Positions 40,876 to 49,796 of a stretch of DNA of 64,000 nt are shown here, piece after piece. The notes under the pieces were generated by a model. The model worked only from the letters and a program-made list of their open reading frames with translations. It had not been told where the DNA came from and ran no database searches. Origin of the DNA: Bacteroidia bacterium. GTDB taxonomy: Bacteria > Bacteroidota > Bacteroidia > J057. Each line of letters starts with the position of its first letter. Within the stretch, counting starts at the first letter, position 1. The stretch covers positions 4,030,001 through 4,094,000 of the forward strand of contig JAWPMV010000001.1 in NCBI GenBank assembly GCA_033391075.1. Direction: 5' to 3'. The translations under genes and the position numbers were made by a program.

Positions 40876-41345
40876 CCTACTAAACCTCCTCTATAGAAAC
40901 GCCTGAGAAAAAGAAAAAAAAACGAGACAGTTCAACTTCACTCAAGTCAACCCATACAAAATTGCTTTTACAAAAGCTCATTCGATAAAAACCCATCCCT
41001 TCAAAAGTGCGCTGGCCCTGCAGAGCCCATCAGGAGCCGGGGTGGCATGTGCGGCTGGCTTTGGGCGTTGCGATTTTTGCCCCTTTTTCTAAAAAAGGGG
41101 AAAGAAATCTCCTACTAAACCTCCCTTACAGAAAAGCCCACCAATAAGAAAAACTGAGAAAGCTCAACTTCACTCAAGTGAACCCATACACAATGGCTTT
41201 TACAAAAGCTCATTCGATAAAATCCAATCCCATAATAAGTGTGCTGGCCCTGCAGAGCCCATCGGGAGCTGGGGCGGCTTGTGCGGCTGGCTTTGGGCGC
41301 TGCGATTTTTGCCCCTTTTTCTAAAAAAGGGGAAAGAAATCTCCT
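40876..41345 (+). repeat. Tandem repeat: two copies of a 232-235 bp unit carrying a family B element
   Basis: Copies begin CCTACTAAACCTCC at 40876 and CCTACTAAAC at 41111, and a third start is at 41343. Each contains ACAAAAGCTCATTCGATAAAA, a GC-rich stretch (GCTGGCCCTGCAGAGCCCATC), GCGATTTTTG, and the hairpin CCCCTTTTT-CTAA-AAAAAGGGG. No ORF of note. Fills the gap between the DUF4340 gene and ribE. Confidence 0.85.
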
Positions 41346-41378
41346 ACCAAACCTCCTATAAAAAAAGTAGCAAAACCC

Positions 41379-41990
41379 TCAGGAAAGCTGCTCCAACCAC
41401 TGCTTCCTCAAAAAATACTTCCCAAGAATATCAAACTCCAGATTCACCGGATCACCAATCTTCAACTGATTGAAGCTGGTATGTTCATAGGTATAGGGAA
41501 TAATAGTAATGGTAAAATAATCTTTACCTGCTTCAATAAGCGTAAGACTCGTCCCATTTACACAAATAGAACCTTTCTCCACCAATAAATGCGCAAACTC
41601 TTCCGGATAGCTAAACCTAAATAACCAGGAACCGTCTCTATCTTCGATTGCCTCTACTCTACCAACCGTATCCACATGTCCCTGTACAAAATGCCCATCG
41701 AGGCGATCGCCTACTTTGAGGCACATTTCCAGATTTACTTTATCTCCGGCTTTCCAGGAATCCACACTTGTCTTTTTCAAAGTCTCCTCAACAGCTACAA
41801 CTTTATACTGGCTTCCCTCTTCATTGGAAAGAAGAATATCAGCAACAGTCAAACACACGCCTTCATGAGCAATGCTCTGATCTATCTTGATTGGCTCATC
41901 GAAAGGAGCAAATACCTCTATGACCTTGCCGCTGCCTTCTGATTTGACTGAGTAAACTTCTCCGATATGGGTTACGATTCCTGTAAACAT
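41379..41990 (-). CDS. ribE: Riboflavin synthase, alpha subunit
   Basis: 203 aa. It dismutates two 6,7-dimethyl-8-ribityllumazine molecules into riboflavin, the last step of the pathway. Two lumazine-binding halves: the first begins MFTGIVTHIGEV and includes IDQSIAHEGVCLTV; the second has LDGHFVQGHVDTVGRVEAI, ICVNGTSLTLIEAG and FTITIIPYTYEHTSFNQLKIGDPVNLEFDILGKY. Full length. It stands alone, with no other rib genes adjacent and no FMN riboswitch recognised upstream. Confidence 0.97.
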   Translation of the reverse strand: MFTGIVTHIGEVYSVKSEGSGKVIEVFAPFDEPIKIDQSIAHEGVCLTVADILLSNEEGSQYKVVAVEETLKKTSVDSWKAGDKVNLEMCLKVGDRLDGHFVQGHVDTVGRVEAIEDRDGSWLFRFSYPEEFAHLLVEKGSICVNGTSLTLIEAGKDYFTITIIPYTYEHTSFNQLKIGDPVNLEFDILGKYFLRKQWLEQLS

Positions 41991-42007
41991 GATAATTAGT
42001 TAAAACA

Positions 42008-42037
42008 TGTAGGGACAGATCATAATCTGTCCCTACA
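42008..42037. terminator. Thirteen-pair hairpin, family C, between ribE and its upstream gene
   Basis: TGTAGGGACAGAT / ATCTGTCCCTACA, loop CATA, followed by AATTTACTTT. It lies downstream of the gene at 42081-42806 (leftward) and upstream of ribE. Confidence 0.65.
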
Positions 42038-42080
42038 AATTTACTTTATCTAATAGACTTTGTTTTGATTAAAGCCAAGT

Positions 42081-42806
42081 TTATGCAACCTGAGCTACTC
42101 TTTCCTTATTTTTCTTAGCCGGCTTTAATATTCCTTTCTTCTCATAGTACCTTCTCGCAAACGCAAGACCTATAAAAGTGAGGATGGTAGGCAATATCCA
42201 GGGAAGTATTTGCCAGTAGCCCGTCAGGATTCCGTCCAGGTATTGTCGTCCTCCGAAAGCAAGAAAAGCGGTATAAGCAGCAGTCCCCGTGGTAACCATG
42301 CCCACATAGTGCTCTTTGAACCAGGACTTGCCGGCCATTTGATTCTTATAGTCTCTGATCAGTTGAGGGATGGAAGCTATGCCCAACATCCCGAAGAACA
42401 TCATCAAAATAGATGCGCCATTCTGAAGATTGAACAAGGCATAGGTAATCATCATGATGCTAAAAAGGATAATCGCGATATTGATCGTATAGTGGATTTG
42501 CTTGAAGCGCGTACTGACTCCTTTTTTATTCTTCAGGATCGCGACTCCATACCAGAGGGGATTGCCTGTAATAAAAGTCAGGAAGCCAAGGAATATAGCC
42601 ATATTGTATTCCTCGATAATTAAATTTTTGATACTCAGTATCCCAGCCGTGATCACAACGAACCACATACAGTAGACATAGAGATTTCCAATTTTGCGAT
42701 GTGTTTTTCCTCCCTTTCTGGTAAATACTGGTAGCCAAAAGAGGATCAAACTGATGAAGCCTGCGATGACATGTGAAAGGGTGGTGATTTTAGTAAACGA
42801 TTCCAT
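42081..42806 (-). CDS. Polytopic membrane protein (DUF2306-like)
   Basis: 241 aa, about seven hydrophobic segments (ITTLSHVIAGFISLILFWLPVF, IGNLYVYCMWFVVITAGILSI, ILPWILPTILTFIGLAF). KGGKTHRKIGNLYVYCM, with conserved His residues, resembles DUF2306-type predicted haem or quinone membrane proteins. The tail is basic (RRYYEKKGILKPAKKNK). It lies 101 bp upstream-side of the LytTR regulator, same strand, so it may be its co-transcribed partner. Function unknown. Confidence 0.65.
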   Translation of the reverse strand: MESFTKITTLSHVIAGFISLILFWLPVFTRKGGKTHRKIGNLYVYCMWFVVITAGILSIKNLIIEEYNMAIFLGFLTFITGNPLWYGVAILKNKKGVSTRFKQIHYTINIAIILFSIMMITYALFNLQNGASILMMFFGMLGIASIPQLIRDYKNQMAGKSWFKEHYVGMVTTGTAAYTAFLAFGGRQYLDGILTGYWQILPWILPTILTFIGLAFARRYYEKKGILKPAKKNKERVAQVA

Positions 42807-42907
42807 ATAATTGCTTTTTCTCTTGCTTTACTCAAATGTAGGATAGGAGTTTCAGCATTGAAAGAAGCAGTGACGGCTGACAAGGCAATAATGACGAAAA
42901 ACAAGCT

Positions 42908-43783
42908 TTAGGGATGAATGACAAGCTTTTGGGATAAACGGTTTTTGAGTTCCTTTATCTTATTTCGGGAAACTGGAACCTCCAAATCTTCATCGACTTT
43001 CAAACTCAGGGTCAATCCCTGGGCATTTCCCTTCACTTTTGAAATCTGTCCCAGGTTTACAATAAAGGAGCGGTGACTTCTGTAGAAATGATCATCCGGC
43101 AATTCTTTATCCAGCTGAGACAAGGTAGTTCGAAGGATTTCCTTTTCGATCTCACTTTCCCCTACATAATAAACCAGCACATAATTTTGCATCGCCTCCA
43201 AATAAAGAAGTTTGTCCAGTTCCACTTCAAAGGACTGTTTCTTATTGGCAGAAGAAAGCCTAAGTTTCTCAGCCGGATGATTTTCTATAAGAGGCAATTG
43301 AATCTCACTTGCGTGTTGGTTGTTTTTCTTTACAAAACGCAATTGATTGACCAGCCCACTAAAGATGATTGGGAATATTCCAATCGCGAAGGTAGAGATA
43401 AAGGAGAACAGCAGGTTTCCCACATGAAAAGGACCCGATGGATATCTATATAATAAGTACGCATGATTGGCCAGTGCAATAAAGGATATCAGGATAGTCG
43501 TGGTCAATATCCATTTGCCCAGGGTCCAGCTCGGCAAGTCTTTGCGGATTTTCAACACAAAGCGGATAAAGATTTCGAATAGCAAACTTACGGCAAAGGT
43601 GATCAGCCCAAAGCCCAGACAAAGCATGAGCGTATCATCCTGAACCTGCCCTATCCCAAAGGGTCGGAAAAAGTAGAGAAATAGAAAAATGAAAGCACCA
43701 ACACCTAAAGCTTCCCAGAAAAAAGCTTTCAAATTAGCTGAATCCGGATATGCTTCATTGAGTTTCCGTAAAATAGATTTCAC
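42908..43783 (-). CDS. Membrane-linked LytTR-family transcriptional regulator
   Basis: 291 aa. About four N-terminal membrane segments (EALGVGAFIFLFLYFFRPFG, LCLGFGLITFAVSLLFEIFI, KWILTTTILISFIALANHAYLLY, LLFSFISTFAIGIFPIIFSG) are joined to a C-terminal LytTR DNA-binding domain (residues about 185-285). LytTR landmarks are LLYLEAMQNYVLVYYVG, FYRSHRSFIVNLGQISKVKG and LEVPVSRNKIKELKNRL. There is no receiver domain, so sensing is probably through the membrane part. Target DNA for this class is a pair of nine-base repeats at about 21-bp spacing; such repeats occur at 21090-21140. Confidence 0.9.
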   Translation of the reverse strand: MKSILRKLNEAYPDSANLKAFFWEALGVGAFIFLFLYFFRPFGIGQVQDDTLMLCLGFGLITFAVSLLFEIFIRFVLKIRKDLPSWTLGKWILTTTILISFIALANHAYLLYRYPSGPFHVGNLLFSFISTFAIGIFPIIFSGLVNQLRFVKKNNQHASEIQLPLIENHPAEKLRLSSANKKQSFEVELDKLLYLEAMQNYVLVYYVGESEIEKEILRTTLSQLDKELPDDHFYRSHRSFIVNLGQISKVKGNAQGLTLSLKVDEDLEVPVSRNKIKELKNRLSQKLVIHP

Positions 43784-43800
43784 ACGCGTTTCTATTGGAC

Positions 43801-46761
43801 CTATCTAAATAAAGAGACCCAGCCTTTTTCTTCACGTGGAGTATTTCCATTGATGCCGAGTTCTTCATAGCGAATATAATAGTAATAAACGCCTTCTACA
43901 GCTTCTTTGGAAGTTCCATCCACCTCACCCCTCCATAAGGTATTGATATCTGTTAGAGTTGTATGCATGAGGCGGCCCCAACGATCAAAGACCTGGAACT
44001 CTTTTAGAATGACGTCCCGATGGAAGCGAGGTTTAAAAATATCATTGATTCCGTCCAGATTTGGAGTAAATACATTGGCCATTTCTAATAAAGGACAGAA
44101 ATCAATACAGGCAACTGTTGAAATCGGGCTTTCATTACCCAGGGTATCAACTGCTGTTACTACATAGCAACCAGCCAAATCCTCACGATTGCTGCTAAAG
44201 TCATAGGTAATGGTAATCTCTTCTCCAAAGCTGTTGAAGGCGATGCTTTCCACCCAACGGAAAGGCCCTAATTCACTTGGGCCAAAGAGAATTCTGATAG
44301 AATCCGTATCTGAAGCACAATCCAACATAGATTTCGTTACGGTAACTTTATGTTCCAAATCCTCACAGGCTCCTTCAACCAACACACTCGGTGGGCAAGG
44401 AGGTTCTTCATCCTGTGCAAAGGCACATTCTTTCTGGGAATCATTGAGCAATAAAGGTTTGACATTGGCTACATTATGGCTACCTATAGATCGTATGAAA
44501 TAACAATACTCCTGATTCGGATTTAAACCCGTATCCATATAGGTATGCAAAGTAGCTCCTGTGCCGTTGACTGTGGCAATAGGAATATAAGTTCCATTTA
44601 TTCCATTATCAGATCGATGTACCTCATAGGAAGTATTAGACCAGGGCACAAATTCTGTCCAGTTCAATTCTATCTGTCCATTCCCACCTGTCGTTACCAG
44701 ATAAATACTGGATCCCTGGTTTTCTCCCAAACTGGTATTTATCAGGAGACCAAGCGAATCAAAAATTTCAACCCGATAACTATACGCCCTGATTTCTGTA
44801 TCCAGTCCTGTATCGGTATAAGTGGTATCATCATAATTCAGATCCACAATATCGATGGCTGGAAAGGCATTATTATTTGCCCGGTACAAGCGATAGGTGA
44901 AGGGTCCGGGGAAGAAAGGATCAATTGAAGGCTGAGACCAGGAAACAAAAATTTCGCCATTGACAGGATCAGTTACGGAAACACTGTCATTGGTTAGGTA
45001 TAAGATATCATTCTCAATTTCCACACATGCCGGTCCATCCGCACAACTCTCCATTACAGGTAGGCCCGGATTATTCTGATCATCATAAAGGGCAGTAACT
45101 ACATAGCAAATCTCTTTTCCAAAGATGCCATCGATACTAGTCAAAGAATCCCGTAAGTTGAGGTTATTCGGGCCTACATTAAATTGCAGCAATTCGTATC
45201 CCTGATCAGCGGGGCTCATGGTACAACAAACCGTGTCCTGCATAAAATCGCTGCCTTCTATCTTACGATAGACATTATAGCCCACGACCATGTCTACACA
45301 AATCGGAGGATCCCAGGCCACATCTACTACTCTGGAACCTTTGGTTACCCGTAGATTCAGGGGCGGGGGAGGAATCACTTTGATAGTTACGACTTTATTG
45401 GCAGTAAGGGTGGTAATTCCCGGGCGCGTAGTCAGCGCGTAATTCTCATTATCTGAAGCAAAGAAGTCTATCTGGTAAAACTGCTTTCTGATATTTTCAC
45501 AAGCCGTATTCCAGACGACCTCCCCTCTAATCGTATCCGGGTCTGCAGGGCTCCCATTGACCACTCCATTATTTAAGGTAGCTTCCGGTAGATTGGTGAA
45601 GTTTCGCAAAGGTCCCACTACTCCATCAATCACCCGGCCTTGTATAGTTGCAGGATTATTCACGGAAAAAGGACCATTATTTCCCAGCACCCCATTATTA
45701 AGCCTGAGATATAAACTATCCTGTTCATCGGGGTCCCATGCCTTAAAATCAAAGGCAATGGTTTCCCCTGCGAAAACACAGGTGTCATTGATAGTCTCTA
45801 TTATAGGAGGATTATTATCACAAGCCTGGACAAAGACAGCCATGTCTCGTATTACATAGCCCAATAAGATTCCATCCCGCCATTCTTCCACTACATAAGC
45901 AAAATTGTACAGGTCTACCCTACCCGGTGCATCCCAGGTGATCAATCCCGTTACAGAATCCATAACCATGGTATTTCCTGCTCCAAACTCAGCATTATCC
46001 GGGAAACGGTAGTTGGTAACTGAAATGGGCGTATTGATTGTAGGAGGATCATACTGGAAAGAAGGTCTTAGGTAGTAAACCAATGAATCTCCATCCGGAT
46101 CAAAGCCTCCGGGATTATGTGTCCAGATTTTTCCCTGACAAGCATCATCCAAGGGCTCATTCAAAAGAACCGGAGTATTATTATTTCCTATAATGGGCGG
46201 GGTAATAAATAATTGTGTCTCTATATAAAAGGCCAGCTGTTCGGAATTATCCATATTCGCGATACCTGTCCTTCTGTTTTTGTCGAAATAGCGAAGTTGA
46301 TACAGTCCGGGACCCGGGAAGACAAAATCAGTAAAATAAAGATTACGTTTTACAGGCCCTTTCACTTCGACCCCATTTCTGGGACTGACGATATTACAAT
46401 CTTGGGGAGGTACAGTCATGATGACCCCATTCGCTCTCGGAATCTGGTCGAGGCTACCAATCTTAACATAGGTAGGATTACCAGGAGCCCCAGGTCGACC
46501 GGGAGAACCTGTTACAGCCCAAATTTCTATATCTGCCGAACAGCGATCCACATTTGCCACTGAGGGATCCGTATAGGTTGTCAGCGTTATTGTATAACTA
46601 TTGGTGTTGTTAGGATCATTTTGTTCAAGGGTGATCTGCCCTGCCAGGTTATGGGTAGCCCAAAGATCATTGCCTGTGATTAATAGGAGACTGCATAGGC
46701 TAAACAGGCGTACCCATAGGGAAAAGGATTTGCTTTCTGGCATGTGTTTACGTTTGTTCAT
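43801..46761 (-). CDS. Secreted T9SS type-B protein with gliding-associated C-terminal domain
   Basis: 986 aa from the ATG at 46761 (MNKRKHMPESKSFSLWVRLFSLCSLLLITGNDLWA, signal peptide). The open frame extends to 46956, but that part is not signal-like. Domains: an N-terminal cadherin-like part (NLAGQITLEQNDPNNTNSYTITLTTYTD), PKD-like repeats in the middle, fibronectin-III-like modules (LNLRVTKGSRVVDVAWDPP, NGQIELNWTEFVPWSNTSYEVHRSDNG), and the CHU_C/type-B sorting tail (FTPNLDGINDIFKPRF, EFQVFDRWGRLMHTT, GVYYYYIRYEE). It is exported by T9SS and attached to or released from the surface. Role probably adhesion. Confidence 0.88.
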   Translation of the reverse strand: MNKRKHMPESKSFSLWVRLFSLCSLLLITGNDLWATHNLAGQITLEQNDPNNTNSYTITLTTYTDPSVANVDRCSADIEIWAVTGSPGRPGAPGNPTYVKIGSLDQIPRANGVIMTVPPQDCNIVSPRNGVEVKGPVKRNLYFTDFVFPGPGLYQLRYFDKNRRTGIANMDNSEQLAFYIETQLFITPPIIGNNNTPVLLNEPLDDACQGKIWTHNPGGFDPDGDSLVYYLRPSFQYDPPTINTPISVTNYRFPDNAEFGAGNTMVMDSVTGLITWDAPGRVDLYNFAYVVEEWRDGILLGYVIRDMAVFVQACDNNPPIIETINDTCVFAGETIAFDFKAWDPDEQDSLYLRLNNGVLGNNGPFSVNNPATIQGRVIDGVVGPLRNFTNLPEATLNNGVVNGSPADPDTIRGEVVWNTACENIRKQFYQIDFFASDNENYALTTRPGITTLTANKVVTIKVIPPPPLNLRVTKGSRVVDVAWDPPICVDMVVGYNVYRKIEGSDFMQDTVCCTMSPADQGYELLQFNVGPNNLNLRDSLTSIDGIFGKEICYVVTALYDDQNNPGLPVMESCADGPACVEIENDILYLTNDSVSVTDPVNGEIFVSWSQPSIDPFFPGPFTYRLYRANNNAFPAIDIVDLNYDDTTYTDTGLDTEIRAYSYRVEIFDSLGLLINTSLGENQGSSIYLVTTGGNGQIELNWTEFVPWSNTSYEVHRSDNGINGTYIPIATVNGTGATLHTYMDTGLNPNQEYCYFIRSIGSHNVANVKPLLLNDSQKECAFAQDEEPPCPPSVLVEGACEDLEHKVTVTKSMLDCASDTDSIRILFGPSELGPFRWVESIAFNSFGEEITITYDFSSNREDLAGCYVVTAVDTLGNESPISTVACIDFCPLLEMANVFTPNLDGINDIFKPRFHRDVILKEFQVFDRWGRLMHTTLTDINTLWRGEVDGTSKEAVEGVYYYYIRYEELGINGNTPREEKGWVSLFR

Positions 46762-47227
46762 ATTCGCGCTCATCGACAAAAGCGGGTTTGTATTAAAAAT
46801 AAGGAAATCAGGCAGAAAACTCAGCCTTTTCAAAATAGTTTTGAATCTGTCCCAATTTTGACTCTTTTTTATAAGGATCGCAAAATCCTCTTGAGTCCAT
46901 AAGCTATCCTGGATTTGTCGAAAATTAGACCCTCTTTTTGTAAGAAGTCCGACCAATTCCAGTATTTTCTAATAAAGGCTCGATTTTTTACCAAAATCTG
47001 CTTTAAAGGAAAGGCCCCTGCAATAAGAACGCCCATTAATCTTCGACGGTGGTGTGAAGGAAAGAAGATAAAAGGATCGATATAAGAGCCTTTTTACTGC
47101 CTACCTATTGAAAAATGTAAAGAAGGGCAAAATTCCCTAATCTTTTCTCGATCCATAGTTGCATGTTTTTCAAAATTAACCGTAATTGCACAGCCGTTTT
47201 GAGAAACATTTGTATTTACAGAATTTA
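46762..47227. other. Divergent non-coding region upstream of rplM
   Basis: 466 bp between the T9SS gene start and rplM. The left 195 bp remain open on the minus strand but are not protein-like. A possible Bacteroidota-type promoter for rplM (TTG at 47159, TAATTG at 47183) is weak. No hairpin or repeat family is seen. Confidence 0.3.
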
Positions 47228-47674
47228 ATGGATTCAAAAAGTTATAAAACACTGTCAGCCAACGCATCTACCGTAGAGAAAAAATGGTGGATTGTTGACG
47301 TAGAAGGAAAGGTACTTGGCCGTGCTGCCAGTGAGATCGCAAAGATTCTCAGAGGTAAGCACAAACCTTCTTTTACCCCTCATGTAGATTGCGGAGATAA
47401 CGTTATCGTTATTAATGCAGATAAAATTCGTCTAACCGGAACTAAATGGGAAGACAAACAATACATCCGCCACACAGGATACCCTGGAGGTCAGCGTGTA
47501 TTGACTGCAAAAGAACTTATGGAGAAGCATCCTATTCGCATGGTAGAGAAAGCTGTTAAAGGCATGCTACCGAAGAATCGTTTGGGAAGCACACTCTACC
47601 GTAACATGAGAGTATATGCAGGTACAGAGCATCCACATGAAGCTCAAGAGCCTCAAGTTTTAGAAATCAAGTAA
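47228..47674 (+). CDS. rplM: 50S ribosomal protein L13
   Basis: 148 aa from ATG 47228 ([24 protein letters not shown]); an in-frame ATG at 47186 adds 14 unconserved residues. L13 motifs: [78 protein letters not shown] and HPHEAQEP. First gene of the rplM-rpsI-rpsB operon. Confidence 0.98.
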   Translation: MDSKSYKTLSANASTVEKKWWIVDVEGKVLGRAASEIAKILRGKHKPSFTPHVDCGDNVIVINADKIRLTGTKWEDKQYIRHTGYPGGQRVLTAKELMEKHPIRMVEKAVKGMLPKNRLGSTLYRNMRVYAGTEHPHEAQEPQVLEIK

Positions 47675-47697
47675 TCAACGAATTAATCTAATATATA

Positions 47698-48090
47698 ATG
47701 AGTCAGATAGTTTCAGTAGGTAGAAGGAAGCGTGCGGTAGCACGGGTTATCCTTTCTGAGGGAGGTACTGGAAAATTCACTGTCAATAAAAGAGAACTAG
47801 ATGTTTTCTTTCCTTTTCCACTCATGCAGCTCAAAGTAAAAGAGCCTTTTACAGCACTTGAGGTAAACCATAGCGGTTATGACATCAAGGTAAATGTAAA
47901 TGGAGGAGGGATCAAAGGACAAGCAGAAGCTATTCGTCTGGGGCTATCCAGAGCACTCATCGAAGCGAATCCTGAGTTTCGCCCCGTTTTGAAAAAAGCT
48001 GGACTATTGACTCGTGATGCTCGTAAAGTTGAGCGTAAAAAATACGGAAAGAAAAAAGCGAGAAAAAGTTCGCAGTTCTCAAAGCGTTAA
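47698..48090 (+). CDS. rpsI: 30S ribosomal protein S9
   Basis: 130 aa. VGRRKRAVARVILSEGGTGKFTVNKREL at the start and the basic C-terminus (KVERKKYGKKKARKSSQFSKR), ending with the Ser-Lys-Arg tail that reaches the P-site tRNA, are diagnostic. It starts 23 bp after rplM. Confidence 0.98.
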   Translation: MSQIVSVGRRKRAVARVILSEGGTGKFTVNKRELDVFFPFPLMQLKVKEPFTALEVNHSGYDIKVNVNGGGIKGQAEAIRLGLSRALIEANPEFRPVLKKAGLLTRDARKVERKKYGKKKARKSSQFSKR

Positions 48091-48108
48091 TCGATCGAAA
48101 AGATACCT

Positions 48109-48894
48109 ATGGAGTCACCATCATATCAAAGTTTACTCGAAGCAGGCGTTCACTTTGGACACCTCAAAAAGAAATGGGATCCCCATATGTCTCCGTACAT
48201 TTTTATGGAGAGAAATGGCATCCATATCATCGACCTGAACAAAACCCAAAAGCTGCTTGATGAAGCTGCTCGTGTTGCAAAACAATTGGCTGTATCAGGA
48301 AGAAAGATCCTCTTTGTTGCTACAAAAAAGCAAGCCAAAGAGATCGTTGAAACAGAAGCTCGTCGCATCAACATGCCATTCGTTACAGAACGTTGGTTGG
48401 GAGGAATGCTGACAAACTTCGCTACCGTTCGTAGAAGTATCAAAAGGATGAAAAACATCGAAAAGATGAAGTCTGATGGTACTTTCGAGCGTATCAATAA
48501 GAAAGAGCGTCTCATGTTAACTCGTGAGCAAACCAAACTTGAAAAAGTACTGGGAGGAATTGCAGACCTTAACCGTCTTCCTTCAGCTCTTTTCGTAGTT
48601 GATATCAAAAAAGAACATATCGCAATTGCTGAAGCCCGTAAATTGGGTATCCCTACCATCGCTATGGTAGATACAAACAGCAACCCAAATCTCGTTGATT
48701 TTCCAATTCCTGCCAATGATGATGCTGCCAAGTCAGTATCTCTGGTTATCAATACAATCTCAGGCGCTATTGCTGAAGGATTGGAAGAAAGGAAGAAGCG
48801 TCGTGAAGATGATAGAGTGAAGAAGGAAGCTCAGCGTCAAAGAGAAGAAGATGCTAAACCGGCAACTGAAGATAAAGTTACCGAGGAAGCATAA
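48109..48894 (+). CDS. rpsB: 30S ribosomal protein S2
   Basis: 261 aa. Motifs are [72 protein letters not shown], and [31 protein letters not shown]. The C-terminus is charged ([21 protein letters not shown]). It follows rpsI by 18 bp. In most Bacteroidota tsf (EF-Ts) comes next; here a terminator and an unrelated gene follow. Confidence 0.98.
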   Translation: MESPSYQSLLEAGVHFGHLKKKWDPHMSPYIFMERNGIHIIDLNKTQKLLDEAARVAKQLAVSGRKILFVATKKQAKEIVETEARRINMPFVTERWLGGMLTNFATVRRSIKRMKNIEKMKSDGTFERINKKERLMLTREQTKLEKVLGGIADLNRLPSALFVVDIKKEHIAIAEARKLGIPTIAMVDTNSNPNLVDFPIPANDDAAKSVSLVINTISGAIAEGLEERKKRREDDRVKKEAQRQREEDAKPATEDKVTEEA

Positions 48895-48916
48895 AAATAT
48901 ATCTATTAACGCTTTG

Positions 48917-48948
48917 AACCGGATCTGAAAAGGTCCGGTTTTTTTTTG
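48917..48948 (+). terminator. Terminator of the rplM-rpsI-rpsB operon
   Basis: AACCGGATC / GGTCCGGTT, nine pairs including one G-U, six-base loop, and nine consecutive T starting within the stem. Confidence 0.88.
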
Positions 48949-49007
48949 CCCCGACTTTTCCTTTTGCAGCACAGAGCTCTTTTCTTACGTCATAAAAGAA
49001 AACCCCT

Positions 49008-49793
49008 ATGAAAAGCTATACACACCTACTAATTATATGCCTGCTAGGAAGCCTTCTACTCCCCTCTCACACAGATGCACAAATCAACCAAAGAAATAAA
49101 CAAAGGGTCTTTCTGCAAAATGGATGGATTCTCAAAGGAGATACCAGCCTCGTAGATGCCGGAAGAAAACTTAGAGTAGAAAGTGTGGACAGTCAAGTCT
49201 TTATCTTTTCTTTAAGTGAAATAGACTCCGTACGCTCAGAGAAATTGTTCAATGGACCGGGTAGTCAGAGAGGCTGGAGAAATCATGTGCAAGTGGGTTT
49301 TCTACTGCATAATCCAGATCCCTTACCGGGAGTTGATCCCAGCCTCCTTGGTAATTTCTTCTCGCTCTCTCTACAATACAGTGCAAACTTCTATACAGAA
49401 AAAGGCTTGGGGCTGGGAGTAGGTACAGGAGTAAACCTCTTCAATCGGGGATATATCATGCCGCTCTTTGTGGATATTCGGGGAGATTTGGGGAAAGGAT
49501 ACATCCGCCCGCATGTCTATGGACAAGTTGGAACAAGCTATCCTCTTTATGGTAGAGAAGAAGTAACAGATCCCTGGGGCAATATCCTTTTTGAAGATTT
49601 TAAAGCGGAAGGAGGGCTCCTTCTAGAATTGGGTGCAGGATTAAAATTCCTAGCAAAGGAACATTATGCATGGACCTTGAGCCTGGGATGGCGATTGCAG
49701 GAAATCAGTGAGGACTATAAACAGTGGGAGATCCGCTACAAAGATGATTACTCTTTCCAACGGATCTCCTTTCAGATCGGATTTATCTTTTAA
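49008..49793 (+). CDS. Putative outer-membrane beta-barrel protein
   Basis: 261 aa with a signal peptide (HLLIICLLGSLLLPSHTDAQ). A short N-terminal part (RVFLQNGWILKGDTSLVDAGRKLRVESVDSQVFIFSLSEIDSV) is followed by alternating strands typical of a barrel (NFFSLSLQYSANFYTEKGLGLGVGTGVNLF, YIRPHVYGQVGTSYPLYG, YAWTLSLGWRLQEI). The last residue is Phe (GFIF), the usual barrel-insertion signal. It converges with the DUF2723 gene, four bases apart. Function unknown. Confidence 0.75.
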   Translation: MKSYTHLLIICLLGSLLLPSHTDAQINQRNKQRVFLQNGWILKGDTSLVDAGRKLRVESVDSQVFIFSLSEIDSVRSEKLFNGPGSQRGWRNHVQVGFLLHNPDPLPGVDPSLLGNFFSLSLQYSANFYTEKGLGLGVGTGVNLFNRGYIMPLFVDIRGDLGKGYIRPHVYGQVGTSYPLYGREEVTDPWGNILFEDFKAEGGLLLELGAGLKFLAKEHYAWTLSLGWRLQEISEDYKQWEIRYKDDYSFQRISFQIGFIF

Positions 49794-49796
49794 TCT

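Noticed and set aside
40876-41345. CRISPR array
   Set aside because: The repeat unit is about 235 bp with diverged copies and there are no spacer-repeat alternations or cas genes.
42008-42037. FMN riboswitch upstream of ribE
   Set aside because: Only a simple palindrome of a dispersed family is present; none of the conserved FMN-aptamer blocks could be seen.
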